Counted from the first letter of the stretch, positions 9,352-21,142 are shown. The stretch is DNA of 64,000 nucleotides from Polynucleobacter sp. MWH-Berg-3C6 (GCF_018881855.1 NZ_JACVPN010000001.1:898200-962199); one strand, 5' to 3'. Notes: generated by a model from the sequence alone, not told the origin. A program made the numbers and translations.

Positions 9352-10851
9352 TCAAGAGCCCAATAATGTGCGGCGCATTGCGTCTAGACAAAGACTCATT
9401 AAACCAGCAGGAACAATTCCAAGGGCCAATACCAAAATGCAATTGAGGCTCAGGATGCTCTTTGCATAGCCAGAGCCGCTAACGGCCATGTCATGCACTG
9501 GCTCATCAAAGTACATTACCTTCACTACACGTAAGTAATAGAAGGCACCGATCAAGGAGGCCATCACAGCAATAATGGCTAAGAAGGTGTGCTCTCCATC
9601 AACCAAAGCCTCTAGAACACCCAATTTAGCGGCAAAGCCTACTGTTGGCGGAATACCAGCTAAAGAGAACATCATCACCAAACCGATAAAGGCAAACCAA
9701 GGATGCTTCTTATTAAGGCCCTTTAGGCCATCCAGAGTTTCGCAGTCATAGCCTTTGCGTGAGAGTGCCATTAACAAACCGAAGGTGCCTAGTGTCGTTA
9801 ATACATAGGTAATGGCATAAAACATAGAGGCGCTAAATGCATGCTCATCAAATACCGACAACATACCCAAAAGAACGAAGCCCATTTGAGCAATTGCAGA
9901 ATAAGCCAGCATCCGCTTGACGTTAGTTTGGGCAATCGCAGTAACGTTACCAACAACCAAAGAAAGCACAGCCAAGACCACTAGCATCGGCTGCCAATCA
10001 CCCATCAGTGGCAACAAAGTGTTTATTAATAAACGGAATAACAAAGCAAATGCAGCAATCTTAGGTGCAGCAGCGATCATCAATGTTACCGCTGTTGGTG
10101 CGCCTTGATACACATCCGGCACCCACATATGGAAAGGAACAACGCCAAGCTTAAATGCTAAGCCAGACACAATAAAGACCAAACCAAATGCCATGACCAA
10201 ATGATTAATGCGTGGATCAGCGACAGTTTTAAAGATCTCAATCAGATCAAGAGAGCCTGTTACGCCATACAGCATAGACATGCCATATAACAAAAATCCT
10301 GAAGCTAGAGCGCCCAATATAAAGTACTTAATACCGGCTTCTACACTCTTCTCGCTGTTGTGGCGCATTGCGACTAATGCATAGGTTGGGAGCGCCATTA
10401 GTTCCAGGCCGAGATATAAGGTTAAAAGATTGGCGCCAGAGATCAATACCATTTGACCGAGCAAAGCCAGTAGCGCCAGAACAATAAAGTCTGGGCGGAA
10501 CATCGCACGGTCGGTGAGATATTGCTTTGAGTAAATCAAACTGACCAGTACAGCACCACATGAGCAGGCTTTAAGTAAATTAGATAAAGGATCTGATTGA
10601 AATAAGCCGTTCATAGCTACGAGCGCTGGATCTCCCATGCGGCCAACGAATGCAAAAATCAGGTAAACCAACAAGATGATGGTGAAGAAATAAACAAAGC
10701 CTACTCCGCGTGGAGTATGGAAGATATCCTGCTCTACACCAGGAGTAGCAACCACCCTCTCAGGAACATAAACACTAGCAACCAATAACAAACAGGTTGC
10801 TACAAGTAAAACGAGTTCCGGCAGGACAGCGTATAGATCAAATTCTTGCAT
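9352..10851 (-). CDS. nuoN: NADH-quinone oxidoreductase subunit N
   Basis: A 499-residue antiporter-like membrane subunit of complex I with about 14 hydrophobic helices. Family motifs include [16 protein letters not shown] (the Glu of TM5), [21 protein letters not shown] (Lys and broken helix) and [14 protein letters not shown]. It forms one of the proton channels of the membrane arm. It is the last gene of the operon, 10 bases after nuoM, with a terminator directly behind it. Confidence 0.97.
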   Translation of the reverse strand: MQEFDLYAVLPELVLLVATCLLLVASVYVPERVVATPGVEQDIFHTPRGVGFVYFFTIILLVYLIFAFVGRMGDPALVAMNGLFQSDPLSNLLKACSCGAVLVSLIYSKQYLTDRAMFRPDFIVLALLALLGQMVLISGANLLTLYLGLELMALPTYALVAMRHNSEKSVEAGIKYFILGALASGFLLYGMSMLYGVTGSLDLIEIFKTVADPRINHLVMAFGLVFIVSGLAFKLGVVPFHMWVPDVYQGAPTAVTLMIAAAPKIAAFALLFRLLINTLLPLMGDWQPMLVVLAVLSLVVGNVTAIAQTNVKRMLAYSAIAQMGFVLLGMLSVFDEHAFSASMFYAITYVLTTLGTFGLLMALSRKGYDCETLDGLKGLNKKHPWFAFIGLVMMFSLAGIPPTVGFAAKLGVLEALVDGEHTFLAIIAVMASLIGAFYYLRVVKVMYFDEPVHDMAVSGSGYAKSILSLNCILVLALGIVPAGLMSLCLDAMRRTLLGS

Positions 10852-10861
10852 TTGCTTTTAC

Positions 10862-12328
10862 TCAGAGTTTGCTTACAGCAACATGCTGTAGCAGATTAAT
10901 AACGGCAGGATGAATGATGTCTGTAAATGGTTTTGGATATACGCCCATACCAATCACACAGATACTTAATACAGTCATCATAAAATATTCACGCGCGTTG
11001 AGGTCTTTTAATTCCTCAACATGAGCATTAGTGATGGCGCCAAAGAATACGCGTTTCACCATCCACAATGAGTAAGCTGCACCCAGAATCAAAGCTGTTG
11101 CAGCCAAGATACCAATGACAAAGTCATAATCGACTGCCGCCAAGATCACCATGAACTCACCAACGAATCCTGAAGTGGCTGGTAAACCGCAGTTTGCCAT
11201 GGCCATTAATACTGCAAAGACTGTAAATGCAGGCATACGATGTACTACGCCACCGTAATCAGCAATCTGACGGGTATGCATACGGTCATAGAGCACACCA
11301 ATTGAGAGGAACATTGCGCCAGCTACAAAGCCATGCGAAATCATCTGCACAATACCGCCCTCAATACCCAATGGGCTAAAGAGGAAGAAACCAAGGGTTA
11401 CAAAGCCCATGTGCGCAACCGATGAATAAGCCACCAGCTTCTTCATATCCTTTTGCACCAAAGCTACTGCACCAACATAAATAACAGCAACTAATGATAG
11501 GAAGATGATGAACGGGCCAAGGTATTGACTAGCATCTGGGGCAATTGGTAATGAAAAGCGTAAGAAACCATAGGCGCCAAGCTTCAACATGATCGCAGCC
11601 AACACCACGGAACCGCCTGTAGGTGCTTCAACGTGGACGTCTGGCAACCAAGTATGCAATGGCCACATTGGAACCTTAACAGCAAAAGCCATAAAGAACG
11701 CGAAGAACAGCAATATTTGCTCAACGATATCTAGGCGAGCATTTTGCCAAACTAAGATATCAAAGCTATTGGTCACGTTATACAAATAGAGCATGGCAAC
11801 CAAGGTCAATAAGGAGCCGAGCAAGGTATATAAGAAGAATTTAAATGCTGCGTAAATACGATTGTGGCCACCCCATACGCCAATAATGATGTACATCGGT
11901 ATTAGGGTTGCCTCAAAGAAGACATAGAACAACAAGGCATCAAGAGCACAAAAGACACCAATCATCAAACCAGAAAGGATCATGAAAGAGGCCATGTACT
12001 GCGATACCTTGGTATCAATCACTTCCCAGGCTGCAATCACTACAAAAATATTGATGAACGCTGTTAGAACAATGAACCAAACAGAGATGCCATCAATGCC
12101 GAGGAAATAATTGATGTCGTAACGCGGTATCCAGCTAATCTTTTCAACAAACTGCATGCCTGGATTAGCAATATCAAACTGAATAATCAACGGTAGTGTT
12201 GCAATAAAACCGATGATCGAGCCTATCAGCGCTAACCAACGAACGCCAGCAGATGGCTTATCAGACCCATAGAACAAAATAATGAGTCCAAAAACAATCG
12301 GGGTCCAGATGGCGTAAGAAAGAATCAT
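10862..12328 (-). CDS. nuoM: NADH-quinone oxidoreductase subunit M
   Basis: A 488-residue antiporter-like subunit of complex I. Visible motifs are FYVFFEATLIPMYIIIG (conserved Glu of TM5), AFAVKVPMWPLHTWLPDVH (Lys of TM7) and KKLVAYSSVAHMGFVTLG. Length is usual for NuoM. It lies between nuoL (24 bases upstream) and nuoN in the same order as in other Proteobacteria and contributes a proton-translocating unit in the inner membrane. Confidence 0.97.
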   Translation of the reverse strand: MILSYAIWTPIVFGLIILFYGSDKPSAGVRWLALIGSIIGFIATLPLIIQFDIANPGMQFVEKISWIPRYDINYFLGIDGISVWFIVLTAFINIFVVIAAWEVIDTKVSQYMASFMILSGLMIGVFCALDALLFYVFFEATLIPMYIIIGVWGGHNRIYAAFKFFLYTLLGSLLTLVAMLYLYNVTNSFDILVWQNARLDIVEQILLFFAFFMAFAVKVPMWPLHTWLPDVHVEAPTGGSVVLAAIMLKLGAYGFLRFSLPIAPDASQYLGPFIIFLSLVAVIYVGAVALVQKDMKKLVAYSSVAHMGFVTLGFFLFSPLGIEGGIVQMISHGFVAGAMFLSIGVLYDRMHTRQIADYGGVVHRMPAFTVFAVLMAMANCGLPATSGFVGEFMVILAAVDYDFVIGILAATALILGAAYSLWMVKRVFFGAITNAHVEELKDLNAREYFMMTVLSICVIGMGVYPKPFTDIIHPAVINLLQHVAVSKL

Positions 12329-12352
12329 AATGGCTACTTAAGTAACAAAGGC

Positions 12353-14410
12353 CTAGCGAACAAAAGGCAGGTAAGCGTACAAAACCCAGGCTAGCAATGC
12401 CGCTAAACCTGCAATCATTGCAAAGGCGTAGTGATAAAGGTAACCGGATTGCAAATGTCGTATGACACCGGCAAAGCGCCCTACTGTGTACGCACTGCCG
12501 TTAACAAAGAAACCGTCAATGACCTTCTGGTCACCGCGGTGCCATAAGATCCCACCGATCCAAATAAGGCCTTTGGCAAATACAGCCTGATTCAAATCAT
12601 CAAGATAGTATTTGTTATCGAATAATTTTTTGATTGGTGCAAAAGTTTCTGCAAATTTAGCAGGCAACTTCGGAGCCCAGAGGTAACCGATTGCAGCTGT
12701 TAATACTCCCAGCACAACTAATAGCAATACTGGCGTAGTAAACGCATGGATTGCCATCGCTATAGGGCCATGGAATTCATCTTCGAGCTCTTTCATGATC
12801 GGATGACGCACCACATCAATAAAGATGGAGTCGCCAAAGAATGTGCCGAACAACAAAGACGTAATGGTGTAGAAACCAATAATCACGGAAGGGATTGCCA
12901 AGAGAATCAATGGCACCGTCACAACCGCAGGAGACTCATGCGGTTTCTCACCGGGAGCTAAACCATGATGAGCATGATCATCGCCCTGCTCTGCATGCCC
13001 ATGATGATCGTGTGCATGAGAGTCAGCATGACCCCAACGTGCCTTGCCATGAAATACCCAGAAGTACAAACGGAATGAATACAAGGCTGTCACAAAAACG
13101 CTTGCCATCACCGCAAAGTAAGCGAAGCCTGAGCCTGGAATATGGCTAGCAGCAACCGCCTCAATAATGGAATCCTTAGAATAGAAGCCAGAGAAGAATG
13201 GTGTACCAATCAAAGCTAAGTTTCCGAGCAACATCATCAGGCAAGTAATTGGCATGTATTTCCAGAGGCCACCCATCTTGCGCATATCTTGCTCATGGTG
13301 CATACCTAAAATCACGCTACCGGCAGCAAGGAATAAAAGCGCCTTAAAGAAAGCATGCGTCATCAAGTGGAAGATGGCTACTGGATAGGCTGATACACCC
13401 AAAGCTACAGTCATGTAACCCAATTGGGAAAGAGTCGAATAAGCGACCACCCTTTTGATATCGTTTTGCACAATACCTAAGAAGCCCATGAAGAGCGCAG
13501 TAATCGATCCAATGATCAAGATAAAGCTCAAGGCTACATCTGAAAGTTCAAATAATGGTGACATGCGTGACACCATGAAGATGCCTGCGGTCACCATAGT
13601 CGCCGCATGAATCAATGCCGAAATGGGAGTTGGACCTTCCATCGAATCTGGCAGCCAGACGTGTAATGGAAATTGCGCTGATTTACCCATAGCACCAATA
13701 AACAAGCAGATACAGGCAACAGTGAGCAAGCTCCAGTTAGTGCCAGGTAAGGTTTGTGCTGCTAAAGCAGAGTTCTGAGCAAAGATCACGTCGTATTGCA
13801 TTGAGCCAGTGCTTGCCAGTAGTAGGCCAATACCGAGAATGAAACCAAAGTCACCAACACGATTTACCAAGAATGCCTTCATGTTGGCAAATACAGCAGA
13901 CTGGCGCTCGAAATAGAAGCCAATCAGGAGATAGGAAACTACACCCACTGCTTCCCAGCCAAAGAAAAGTTGCAAGAGGTTATTACTCATCACCAACATC
14001 AACATGGCGAAGGTAAATAAAGAGATATAAGAGAAGAAACGGTTGTAACCCTCTTCACCCTTCATATAGCCAATGGTATAAATGTGAACCATAAGTGATA
14101 CAAAGGTCACCACACACATCATAGTTGCTGTTAATGGATCAATTAAGAAACCAATATCCAGATTCAACTCACCTAATTGCATCCAGCGGTATACAGTGCC
14201 GTTGAAATAGAAACCATCCATCACTTGCACTAAAACATTGCAAGAAAGTGCAAATGCAATTGCGACACCCAAAATCGTGACAAATTGGCATGCGCCATGA
14301 CCGATACGATTGCCACCCAATTTAGTGCCAAAGAAACCGGCAATCATGGAGCCAATTAATGGCGCCAGAGGAATTGCGCAGAGAACAGGAATGTTTAAGG
14401 TCAATTGCAT
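12353..14410 (-). CDS. nuoL: NADH-quinone oxidoreductase subunit L
   Basis: A 685-residue distal membrane subunit of complex I, with the long C-terminal part that forms the lateral helix. Motifs: LQLFFGWEAVGVVSYLLIGF, GKSAQFPLHVWLPDSMEGPT and KRVVAYSTLSQLGYM. Between two C-terminal helices, residues about 461-491 form a His-rich loop (ten His in 31 residues) before PGEKPHESP. nuoK ends upstream with two bases between the genes. Otherwise an ordinary NuoL. Confidence 0.97.
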   Translation of the reverse strand: MQLTLNIPVLCAIPLAPLIGSMIAGFFGTKLGGNRIGHGACQFVTILGVAIAFALSCNVLVQVMDGFYFNGTVYRWMQLGELNLDIGFLIDPLTATMMCVVTFVSLMVHIYTIGYMKGEEGYNRFFSYISLFTFAMLMLVMSNNLLQLFFGWEAVGVVSYLLIGFYFERQSAVFANMKAFLVNRVGDFGFILGIGLLLASTGSMQYDVIFAQNSALAAQTLPGTNWSLLTVACICLFIGAMGKSAQFPLHVWLPDSMEGPTPISALIHAATMVTAGIFMVSRMSPLFELSDVALSFILIIGSITALFMGFLGIVQNDIKRVVAYSTLSQLGYMTVALGVSAYPVAIFHLMTHAFFKALLFLAAGSVILGMHHEQDMRKMGGLWKYMPITCLMMLLGNLALIGTPFFSGFYSKDSIIEAVAASHIPGSGFAYFAVMASVFVTALYSFRLYFWVFHGKARWGHADSHAHDHHGHAEQGDDHAHHGLAPGEKPHESPAVVTVPLILLAIPSVIIGFYTITSLLFGTFFGDSIFIDVVRHPIMKELEDEFHGPIAMAIHAFTTPVLLLVVLGVLTAAIGYLWAPKLPAKFAETFAPIKKLFDNKYYLDDLNQAVFAKGLIWIGGILWHRGDQKVIDGFFVNGSAYTVGRFAGVIRHLQSGYLYHYAFAMIAGLAALLAWVLYAYLPFVR

Positions 14411-14412
14411 GA

Positions 14413-14721
14413 CTAGCCTTTTAGGTGGTCAAGATCCTCGGCATTAATGGTGTCAACCTTGCGGAAGAGCACAACCAAGATTGCCAAGCCGATAGCTGCC
14501 TCAGCAGCTGCCACAGTCAGAATAAAGAATACGAATACTTGACCTGCCATATCACTCAAATAATGGGAGAAAGCAACAAAGTTCATATTGACCGCTAGAA
14601 GCATCAATTCAATTGCCATCAAGAGTACGATGACATTCTTACGATTTAAGAAGATGCCAATAACACTGGTAGCAAATAAAATTGCGCCAAGTACTAAATA
14701 GTGAGCTAGAGTGATATTCAT
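14413..14721 (-). CDS. nuoK: NADH-quinone oxidoreductase subunit K
   Basis: A 102-residue protein with three membrane helices. The two conserved membrane glutamates of NuoK appear in [17 protein letters not shown] and in [13 protein letters not shown]. It links the NuoH half-channel to the antiporter-like subunits. Its start overlaps the nuoJ stop by four bases, so translation is probably coupled. Confidence 0.97.
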   Translation of the reverse strand: MNITLAHYLVLGAILFATSVIGIFLNRKNVIVLLMAIELMLLAVNMNFVAFSHYLSDMAGQVFVFFILTVAAAEAAIGLAILVVLFRKVDTINAEDLDHLKG

Positions 14722-15365
14722 TTCTTCTCCCCTCTAGAGTCTTGCTTAGCAGCCAAATCCGAACCCATCTTCACAACACGCATCCGGTCTGCTGCAACCA
14801 CATTAACTTGCTCATGAATATTTTGTGATTTCGAATCCTTGCGATTGCGCAGTGTCAAAGCTACAGCAGCAATAATGGCTACTAAGAGGATGACACCAGC
14901 GACCTCAAAGGCATAAACATAATCTACAAAAATCAATCTGCCCAGAGCTAATGTATTGTTGGCGGCAATCTCATCTGGCATTGGCTGTACAGGTGCATTT
15001 GTGCCTATAAAGCTACGAATGATCACAATCGATAGCTCCAAAACAATGACAGCGCCCATTAAGAAAGCAACAGGCAAATACTTTCTGAAGTCACGGCGTA
15101 AATGCTCCAAATCGAGATCCAACATCATCACCACGAATAGGAAAAGAACCATCACGGCACCTACATAAACCAAGATAAGTGCCAGGCTCAAGAACTCAGC
15201 TTTCAGAAGCATCCAAAGACCAGAAGCGCAGAAGAATGCTAGAACTAAAAATAATGCAGCATGCACTGGGTTACGAGCTGTAATCACCCGTAGCGCAGAA
15301 ATAACAAGCAAGCCTGCAAATCCGTAGAAGAAAATAGCAAATAAAGTGGATGGATCAAATGTCAT
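14718..15365 (-). CDS. nuoJ: NADH-quinone oxidoreductase subunit J
   Basis: A 215-residue, five-helix membrane subunit of complex I. The N-terminal helices contain [18 protein letters not shown] and [20 protein letters not shown], with the pi-bulge helix typical of NuoJ. A charged C-terminal tail (about residues 172-215) follows the last helix. It overlaps nuoK by four bases. Confidence 0.96.
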   Translation of the reverse strand: MTFDPSTLFAIFFYGFAGLLVISALRVITARNPVHAALFLVLAFFCASGLWMLLKAEFLSLALILVYVGAVMVLFLFVVMMLDLDLEHLRRDFRKYLPVAFLMGAVIVLELSIVIIRSFIGTNAPVQPMPDEIAANNTLALGRLIFVDYVYAFEVAGVILLVAIIAAVALTLRNRKDSKSQNIHEQVNVVAADRMRVVKMGSDLAAKQDSRGEKK

Positions 15366-15385
15366 AGTGATTGTGCTCTATCCGA

Positions 15386-15877
15386 TTAGCGATAAGGTGC
15401 ATCAGCTGCACGGTTAGCGGCAATATCTTTTTCGTACTTATCGCCTACAGCCAAAAGCATGTCTTTTGTGAAATACAAATCACCGCGCTTGTCGCCAAAA
15501 TACTCAAAAATATTGGTTTCAACGATAGCATCAACAGGACAAGCTTCTTCACAGAAACCGCAGAAGATACATTTAGTTAAATCAATGTCATAGCGCGTTG
15601 TGCGACGGGTACCATCATCACGCTGAGCTGTTTCAATCGTGATGGCGTATGCAGGACACACCGCTTCACACAACTTACAGCCAATACAACGTTCTTCGCC
15701 GCTTTCATAACGACGTAAAGCATGAAGTCCACGGAAACGTGGGGACAATGGCGTCTTCTCTTCTGGGTATTGAACAGTAATTTTGGGTTTAAAGAGATAG
15801 CGACCGGTAATAGACATACCAGTCAAAATGTCTTTGAGCATCAAGCTATCGAGGAATTGGGAAATTTTCTTAAACAT
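15386..15877 (-). CDS. nuoI: NADH-quinone oxidoreductase subunit I
   Basis: A 163-residue ferredoxin-like subunit with two 4Fe-4S motifs, [12 protein letters not shown] and [12 protein letters not shown], which hold clusters N6a and N6b in the connecting part of complex I. The N-terminal amphipathic segment and the [17 protein letters not shown] lead-in are those of the proteobacterial subunit. It sits between nuoH and nuoJ. Confidence 0.97.
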   Translation of the reverse strand: MFKKISQFLDSLMLKDILTGMSITGRYLFKPKITVQYPEEKTPLSPRFRGLHALRRYESGEERCIGCKLCEAVCPAYAITIETAQRDDGTRRTTRYDIDLTKCIFCGFCEEACPVDAIVETNIFEYFGDKRGDLYFTKDMLLAVGDKYEKDIAANRAADAPYR

Positions 15878-15888
15878 GATTGATCAAC

Positions 15889-16962
15889 TTATTTCCAAAT
15901 ATTCCATGGTGACACTACCCATGCACCAACGACAACCACCCAGAATACTGAGATGGGAATAAAGATCTTCCAACCCAAACGCATGATTTGGTCATAGCGA
16001 TAGCGTGGCAAAGTGGCACGCAACCAAATCACACAGGACAAGAGGAAGAAGGTTTTACCAAATAGCCAGAAGAAACCTGGGATATCGCGCAGAATCGGCA
16101 AATCAACAATAGGCAACCATCCACCGAGGAACATGATCGATGCGACAGCTGCAATCAAGATCATATTGGCATATTCAGCCAAGAAGAACATCGCAAAAGA
16201 CATCCCTGAATACTCAACCATATGTCCAGCAACAATCTCCGACTCACCTTCAACTACGTCAAACGGGTGACGATTGGTTTCAGCAACGCCAGAAATAAAG
16301 TAGATCAAGAACATTGGTAGCAATGGCAACCAATTCCAAGAGAGGAAGTTCAGACCCATCTCTGCAAAGAAGCCCTGCTCTTGTGAAGCAACAATAGTGC
16401 TCAGATTCAAAGAGCCCGAGGTCAATAAGACGGTGACCAAGGCAAAGCCCATAGCAATCTCGTAAGAGATCATTTGCGCCGAAGCCCGCATTGCACCTAA
16501 GAATGGGTATTTAGAGTTTGAAGACCAACCGGCAAGAATGACACCATACACACCAATCGATGAAATCGCCATGATATATAGCAGGCCAGCATTGACATCG
16601 GCAAGAACCATCTTGGCTTGAAAAGGAATCACTGCCCAAGCTGCAAAAGCAGGCATGATGACCATGATTGGGGCAATGAAGTACAAAACCTTAGAAGCTT
16701 GAGCAGGAGCAATGATCTCCTTCATTAAAAGCTTCAATGCATCAGCAATCGGCTGCAACAATCCTAGTGGACCAACGCGATTAGGCCCAAGACGGATATG
16801 CATCCAGCCAATGAGCTTTCTTTCCCAAAGAGTTAGGTACGCTACGCAGCCAAACATTGGTAATACGATGATGACAATACGCACCAAAGCCCAAACAAGC
16901 GGCCATAAAGAACCGAAGATGGCTTCGCCCTGGGTTGTGATGAGGCTCAAGAAATTATCCAT
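15889..16962 (-). CDS. nuoH: NADH-quinone oxidoreductase subunit H
   Basis: A 357-residue membrane subunit that forms much of the quinone chamber of complex I. Motifs are [19 protein letters not shown], the acidic loop [20 protein letters not shown] facing quinone, and [18 protein letters not shown] near the C-terminus. About eight helices are visible. It starts eight bases after nuoG. Confidence 0.97.
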   Translation of the reverse strand: MDNFLSLITTQGEAIFGSLWPLVWALVRIVIIVLPMFGCVAYLTLWERKLIGWMHIRLGPNRVGPLGLLQPIADALKLLMKEIIAPAQASKVLYFIAPIMVIMPAFAAWAVIPFQAKMVLADVNAGLLYIMAISSIGVYGVILAGWSSNSKYPFLGAMRASAQMISYEIAMGFALVTVLLTSGSLNLSTIVASQEQGFFAEMGLNFLSWNWLPLLPMFLIYFISGVAETNRHPFDVVEGESEIVAGHMVEYSGMSFAMFFLAEYANMILIAAVASIMFLGGWLPIVDLPILRDIPGFFWLFGKTFFLLSCVIWLRATLPRYRYDQIMRLGWKIFIPISVFWVVVVGAWVVSPWNIWK

Positions 16963-16970
16963 CTACTACC

Positions 16971-19313
16971 TTAGGCCTTACTAACAGTCACTGGACCAAA
17001 CATCGATCCCAATTTGGCACTAGCCATGGTGCCGGCAGATATTCTGACAGCTCCTGGCGCAAGATTTACTTCTAATGTGGCTGGCATATCAACAGACTGA
17101 TTACCCTGAGATACGCGGACTGCATCACCCTCTTTCAAGCCTAGCTCTGTAAATAGTTTTTGATTTAAGCCCGCTTGAATGCCGCGCTTTGCATCGCGTG
17201 TTAATTGCAAGGCAGGTGAACGGCGCACAATAGGGTCGCCAGCATAAATATTGACATCAGCCAAACGCTCAAGGCCATCAAATGGGGCAAGATTGCCATT
17301 GGCAATGGTGTTGCTAGCCGCTTTGTTATTCAGAAGAGTGCAATAGTTCTCACTCAAGGCTTCACCCAATACTTCTTCAGGAAGGTTGAATAAGAAACCA
17401 TCAAGACCTATAAGGCCGCCAAGTACTCGTAGCACCTTCCATGCTGGACGAGAGTCGCCCAAAGGCTTCACTGATGGTTGAATAGTCTGTGCTCTGCCTT
17501 CTGCATTAACGAAAGTAGAAACGGTTTCTGTAAAAGGAGAGATCGGGAGGATTACGTCAGCTACCTCAAGTAAATCAGCACTCTGATACGCACTCAATGC
17601 AATTACCGTATTTGCTTTGGCTAAGGCCGCCCGAGCTTGAGCTGGATTCGGCAAATCAGAATCTGGCTCGATATTCATGAGCACCACTGCGCGACGATCA
17701 CCTGAAAGTACCGATTCAACTCCAGCACCATTTGCGTTTACTAAGGCCGCGCCAACAGCATTGCCACCAACCGGCAAGAAACCTAATGTAGCGCCAGTTT
17801 GATCTGCAATAAATTGCGCCATGACATGTAAATCAGATGCATGGTGATGTGCAACTGCAGACGAACCAAGGAATACAGCCTTGCTTGAGCCAGAAATGAG
17901 ACTATCAGCGATCTTTTGCGCTGCTGGAGATACCGGTAAATTGAAAGTTCCCGCTGGAGCAGAAACAGATTTTGCTTTTGCTACCGCCAATGCAACTTCA
18001 CTCAAGCTATTGAGCCAAGCACTAGGTGCTGCTGAAATACCACTATTTGGAATTAACCAATCGTCACCACCAGCATCAATGCGCATGACTTGCAATCCAC
18101 GCTTGGCAGCTGTACGGATGCGTGACGCAATAATGGGTTGATCCTTACGCAGGAAACTACCAATGAACAGCGCGCGATCTAGCTCACTTAATTTAGCAAC
18201 CGGCATGCCTAACCAAGGTGCAGTTGCAGCTGCCTTAACATCGGTTTGACGTAAACGTGTTTCAACTTGCTTAGATCCTAAGCCACGAACTATCTTTTGC
18301 AAGAGGTGTAGCTCTTCGATACTAGAGATTGGATGAGCTAATGCACCAATGGACTCTGGGCCACTTTCAGCAGCAATTGTCTTCAATGAGTGCGCAACAT
18401 AATCGAGCGCTGATTGCCAGTCTGTTTCTAGCCACTGACCGCCCTGCTTCACCATTGGCGTAGTCAGACGATCGCCACTATTTAAGCCTTCATAGGAGAA
18501 GCGATCGCGGTCACTAATCCAGCACTCATTGATGGCTTCATTTTCAAGTGCTACAACACGCATTACTTTATTGGCTTTTGTCTGCACTGTAGTGTTAGCG
18601 CCCAAGCTATCGTGTGGACTGACAGAACGTTTACGACCTAATTCCCAGGTACGCGCTTCATAACGGAATGGTTTGCTGGTTAATGCGCCTACTGGACACA
18701 AATCAATCATATTTCCAGACAATTCTGAATCGACTGTTTGACCAACAAAGGTTGTAATTTCTGAGTGCTCGCCGCGATTGATCATGCCCAGTTCCATCAC
18801 GCCGGCAACTTCTTGACCGAAACGGACGCAACGGGTGCAATGAATGCAGCGGGTCATCTCCTGCATGGAGATCAATGGACCAACATTCTTATGAAATACA
18901 ACACGCTTTTCTTCGTCATAGCGTGAATTCGACTTGCCGTAACCAACAGCTAAGTCTTGTAACTGGCACTCACCACCTTGGTCACATATTGGGCAATCCA
19001 ATGGGTGATTAATCAGCAAGAACTCCATTACGGAGCGTTGCGCCTCTACCGCTTTAGCAGAATGGGTAAATACCTTCATGCCTTGGGTCACTGGTGTGGC
19101 GCAAGCAGGCAATGGCTTTGGTGCTTTTTCTACTTCTACCAAACACATACGGCAGTTAGCAGCAATCGATAGTTTCTTGTGATAGCAGAAGTGAGGAACA
19201 TAGGTGCCGAGCTTATTCGCGGCGTGCATCACCATGGAACCTTGCGGAACCTCTACCGTCTTACCATCTAATTCGATTTCTACCATGCTCACTTTAAGAT
19301 GTCCCGTACTCAA
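16971..19313 (-). CDS. nuoG: NADH-quinone oxidoreductase subunit G
   Basis: A 780-residue peripheral subunit. The N-terminus has the 2Fe-2S site (CYHKKLSIAANCRMCLVE, then a further Cys in LPACATP), then the His/Cys-ligated N5 cluster region (CPICDQGGECQLQDLAVGYG) and CIHCTRCVRFGQEV; the C-terminal two thirds is a molybdopterin-oxidoreductase-like fold without catalytic role. It carries electrons from NuoF/NuoE towards NuoI. It begins four bases after nuoF. Confidence 0.97.
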   Translation of the reverse strand: MSTGHLKVSMVEIELDGKTVEVPQGSMVMHAANKLGTYVPHFCYHKKLSIAANCRMCLVEVEKAPKPLPACATPVTQGMKVFTHSAKAVEAQRSVMEFLLINHPLDCPICDQGGECQLQDLAVGYGKSNSRYDEEKRVVFHKNVGPLISMQEMTRCIHCTRCVRFGQEVAGVMELGMINRGEHSEITTFVGQTVDSELSGNMIDLCPVGALTSKPFRYEARTWELGRKRSVSPHDSLGANTTVQTKANKVMRVVALENEAINECWISDRDRFSYEGLNSGDRLTTPMVKQGGQWLETDWQSALDYVAHSLKTIAAESGPESIGALAHPISSIEELHLLQKIVRGLGSKQVETRLRQTDVKAAATAPWLGMPVAKLSELDRALFIGSFLRKDQPIIASRIRTAAKRGLQVMRIDAGGDDWLIPNSGISAAPSAWLNSLSEVALAVAKAKSVSAPAGTFNLPVSPAAQKIADSLISGSSKAVFLGSSAVAHHHASDLHVMAQFIADQTGATLGFLPVGGNAVGAALVNANGAGVESVLSGDRRAVVLMNIEPDSDLPNPAQARAALAKANTVIALSAYQSADLLEVADVILPISPFTETVSTFVNAEGRAQTIQPSVKPLGDSRPAWKVLRVLGGLIGLDGFLFNLPEEVLGEALSENYCTLLNNKAASNTIANGNLAPFDGLERLADVNIYAGDPIVRRSPALQLTRDAKRGIQAGLNQKLFTELGLKEGDAVRVSQGNQSVDMPATLEVNLAPGAVRISAGTMASAKLGSMFGPVTVSKA

Positions 19314-19317
19314 TAAC

Positions 19318-20616
19318 TTATAAAGGTTGTGCAGAATCTAAGCAGCGCTTATGTTCTACGTGATACGCAAATTCATCCATGTAATGCTTCAACATGCCGC
19401 GCACTGGCATTGCAGCTGCATCACCTAAGGCGCAAATCGTACGCCCTTGGATATTGGCAGCTACATCGTTGAGCAAATCTAAATCCTCTGGACGCCCTTG
19501 ACCATGTTCAATACGATGCACAATGCGCCACAACCAGCCGGTACCTTCACGACATGGGGTGCACTGACCACAAGACTCTTCGTGATAGAAATAAGACAAG
19601 CGCTCCAATGCACGAACCATGCAGCGAGTTTCATTCATCACAATCACAGCACCGGAACCCAGCATCGAACCTGCTTTTGCGATGCTGTCGTAATCCATAG
19701 TCAGATCCATCATCTGAGTACCGGGAACTACTGGAGCAGATGAACCACCAGGGATCACTGCCTTTAATGCTTTGCCATCACGCATACCGCCAGCCAGTTT
19801 GAGTAGCTCAGCAAATGGTGTACCTAATGGGATCTCGTAGTTACCTGGATGCACTACATCACCAGAAACAGAGAAAATCTTTGTTCCGCCATTGTTTGGC
19901 TTGCCAAGATCTAAGTAAGCTTGACCACCAATTGCCAGAATGAATGGCACGGCAGCGAAAGTCTCGGTGTTATTGATCGTAGTTGGCTTGCCATACAAAC
20001 CAAAACTTGCAGGGAATGGTGGCTTAAAGCGAGGTTGACCTTTTTTACCCTCTAAAGATTCCAGCAATGCAGTTTCTTCACCACAAATATATGCACCCCA
20101 ACCTGGGGAAGCATGTAATTGGAAGGAGAAATCGCTACCGAGAATCTTGTCACCCAAGTACCCAGCCGCACGCGCCTCTTCTAGAGCCTCTTCGAACCGT
20201 GAATACACTTCCCAGATTTCGCCGTGAATATAGTTATATCCAACGGAAATACCCATGGTGTAAGCACCAATAATCATGCCCTCAATCAAAGCATGTGGGT
20301 TGTAGCGCATGATGTCGCGGTCTTTAAAAGTACCAGGCTCACCTTCGTCGCTATTGCAAACTAAATATTTTTGCCCCGGAAACTGACGTGGCATAAAACT
20401 CCACTTCAATCCAGTTGGGAAGCCTGCGCCACCACGGCCCCGCAAAGATGAGGCTTTTAATTCTGTAATGATGGCATCAGGTGCAACTTTGTCGTTAATT
20501 AAACGACGTAACTGTTGATAACCACCGCGACTTTCGTAATCTTTTAAACGCCAATTGCTACCATTTAATCCTGCGAGGATTAGGGGCTTAATGTGGCGAT
20601 CGTGCAAGCTGGTCAT
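19318..20616 (-). CDS. nuoF: NADH-quinone oxidoreductase subunit F
   Basis: A 432-residue subunit that binds NADH and [19 protein letters not shown] is the glycine-rich FMN/NADH site, and [12 protein letters not shown] with a later Cys in [10 protein letters not shown] binds the 4Fe-4S cluster N3. It is the entry point for electrons from NADH. The start overlaps the nuoE stop by four bases. Confidence 0.97.
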   Translation of the reverse strand: MTSLHDRHIKPLILAGLNGSNWRLKDYESRGGYQQLRRLINDKVAPDAIITELKASSLRGRGGAGFPTGLKWSFMPRQFPGQKYLVCNSDEGEPGTFKDRDIMRYNPHALIEGMIIGAYTMGISVGYNYIHGEIWEVYSRFEEALEEARAAGYLGDKILGSDFSFQLHASPGWGAYICGEETALLESLEGKKGQPRFKPPFPASFGLYGKPTTINNTETFAAVPFILAIGGQAYLDLGKPNNGGTKIFSVSGDVVHPGNYEIPLGTPFAELLKLAGGMRDGKALKAVIPGGSSAPVVPGTQMMDLTMDYDSIAKAGSMLGSGAVIVMNETRCMVRALERLSYFYHEESCGQCTPCREGTGWLWRIVHRIEHGQGRPEDLDLLNDVAANIQGRTICALGDAAAMPVRGMLKHYMDEFAYHVEHKRCLDSAQPL

Positions 20617-21119
20617 GCCGCTTTCCCTTCTGCACGAAGTTCACTAAGGAGTGAATCAATTTTTTCTTTGCTCATAAAGCTGCACATACGCTTGTCATTC
20701 ACGAGCATTACTGGTGAATCACCACATGCACCCATGCACTCACCCTCTTTGAGAGTAAAAGTACCGCAAGACGTGGTTTCATTAAATCCAATGCCCAGGG
20801 TTTCTTTAAGGTATGTTGCTGCAGTCTGACCATGAGTCAATTGGCAAGGTAAGTTTGTGCAGATTACCAGCTTATATTTACCAATAGGCTTGGTGTTATA
20901 CATATTGTAGAAAGTGGCCACCTCATCTACTGCAATGGTTGGCATTTCTAATATCTGAGCAACTGTTGCAATCACTTCAGGCGATACCCAACCCACTTCT
21001 GTCTGGGCAGCAATTAAAGATGCCATCACAGCAGATTGCTTTTGCTCTGGCGGATACTTCGCAACGTTGCGGGCAATGTCTGCAAGCGTCTTAGCGGAGA
21101 GTTGAAGAGTTGTTGTCAT
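20613..21119 (-). CDS. nuoE: NADH-quinone oxidoreductase subunit E
   Basis: A 168-residue thioredoxin-fold subunit. Four cysteines for the 2Fe-2S cluster N1a are seen in [11 protein letters not shown] and CMGACGDSP. The N-terminal helical part with [18 protein letters not shown] is typical. It pairs with NuoF in the NADH dehydrogenase module and overlaps nuoF by four bases. Confidence 0.96.
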   Translation of the reverse strand: MTTTLQLSAKTLADIARNVAKYPPEQKQSAVMASLIAAQTEVGWVSPEVIATVAQILEMPTIAVDEVATFYNMYNTKPIGKYKLVICTNLPCQLTHGQTAATYLKETLGIGFNETTSCGTFTLKEGECMGACGDSPVMLVNDKRMCSFMSKEKIDSLLSELRAEGKAA

Positions 21120-21142
21120 TAAATAATCCTTGGCACGCCTTA

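Noticed and set aside
12895..13149. His/Asp-rich plus-strand frame opposite nuoL
   Set aside because: Its composition only mirrors the His-rich loop codons of nuoL; no start signal.
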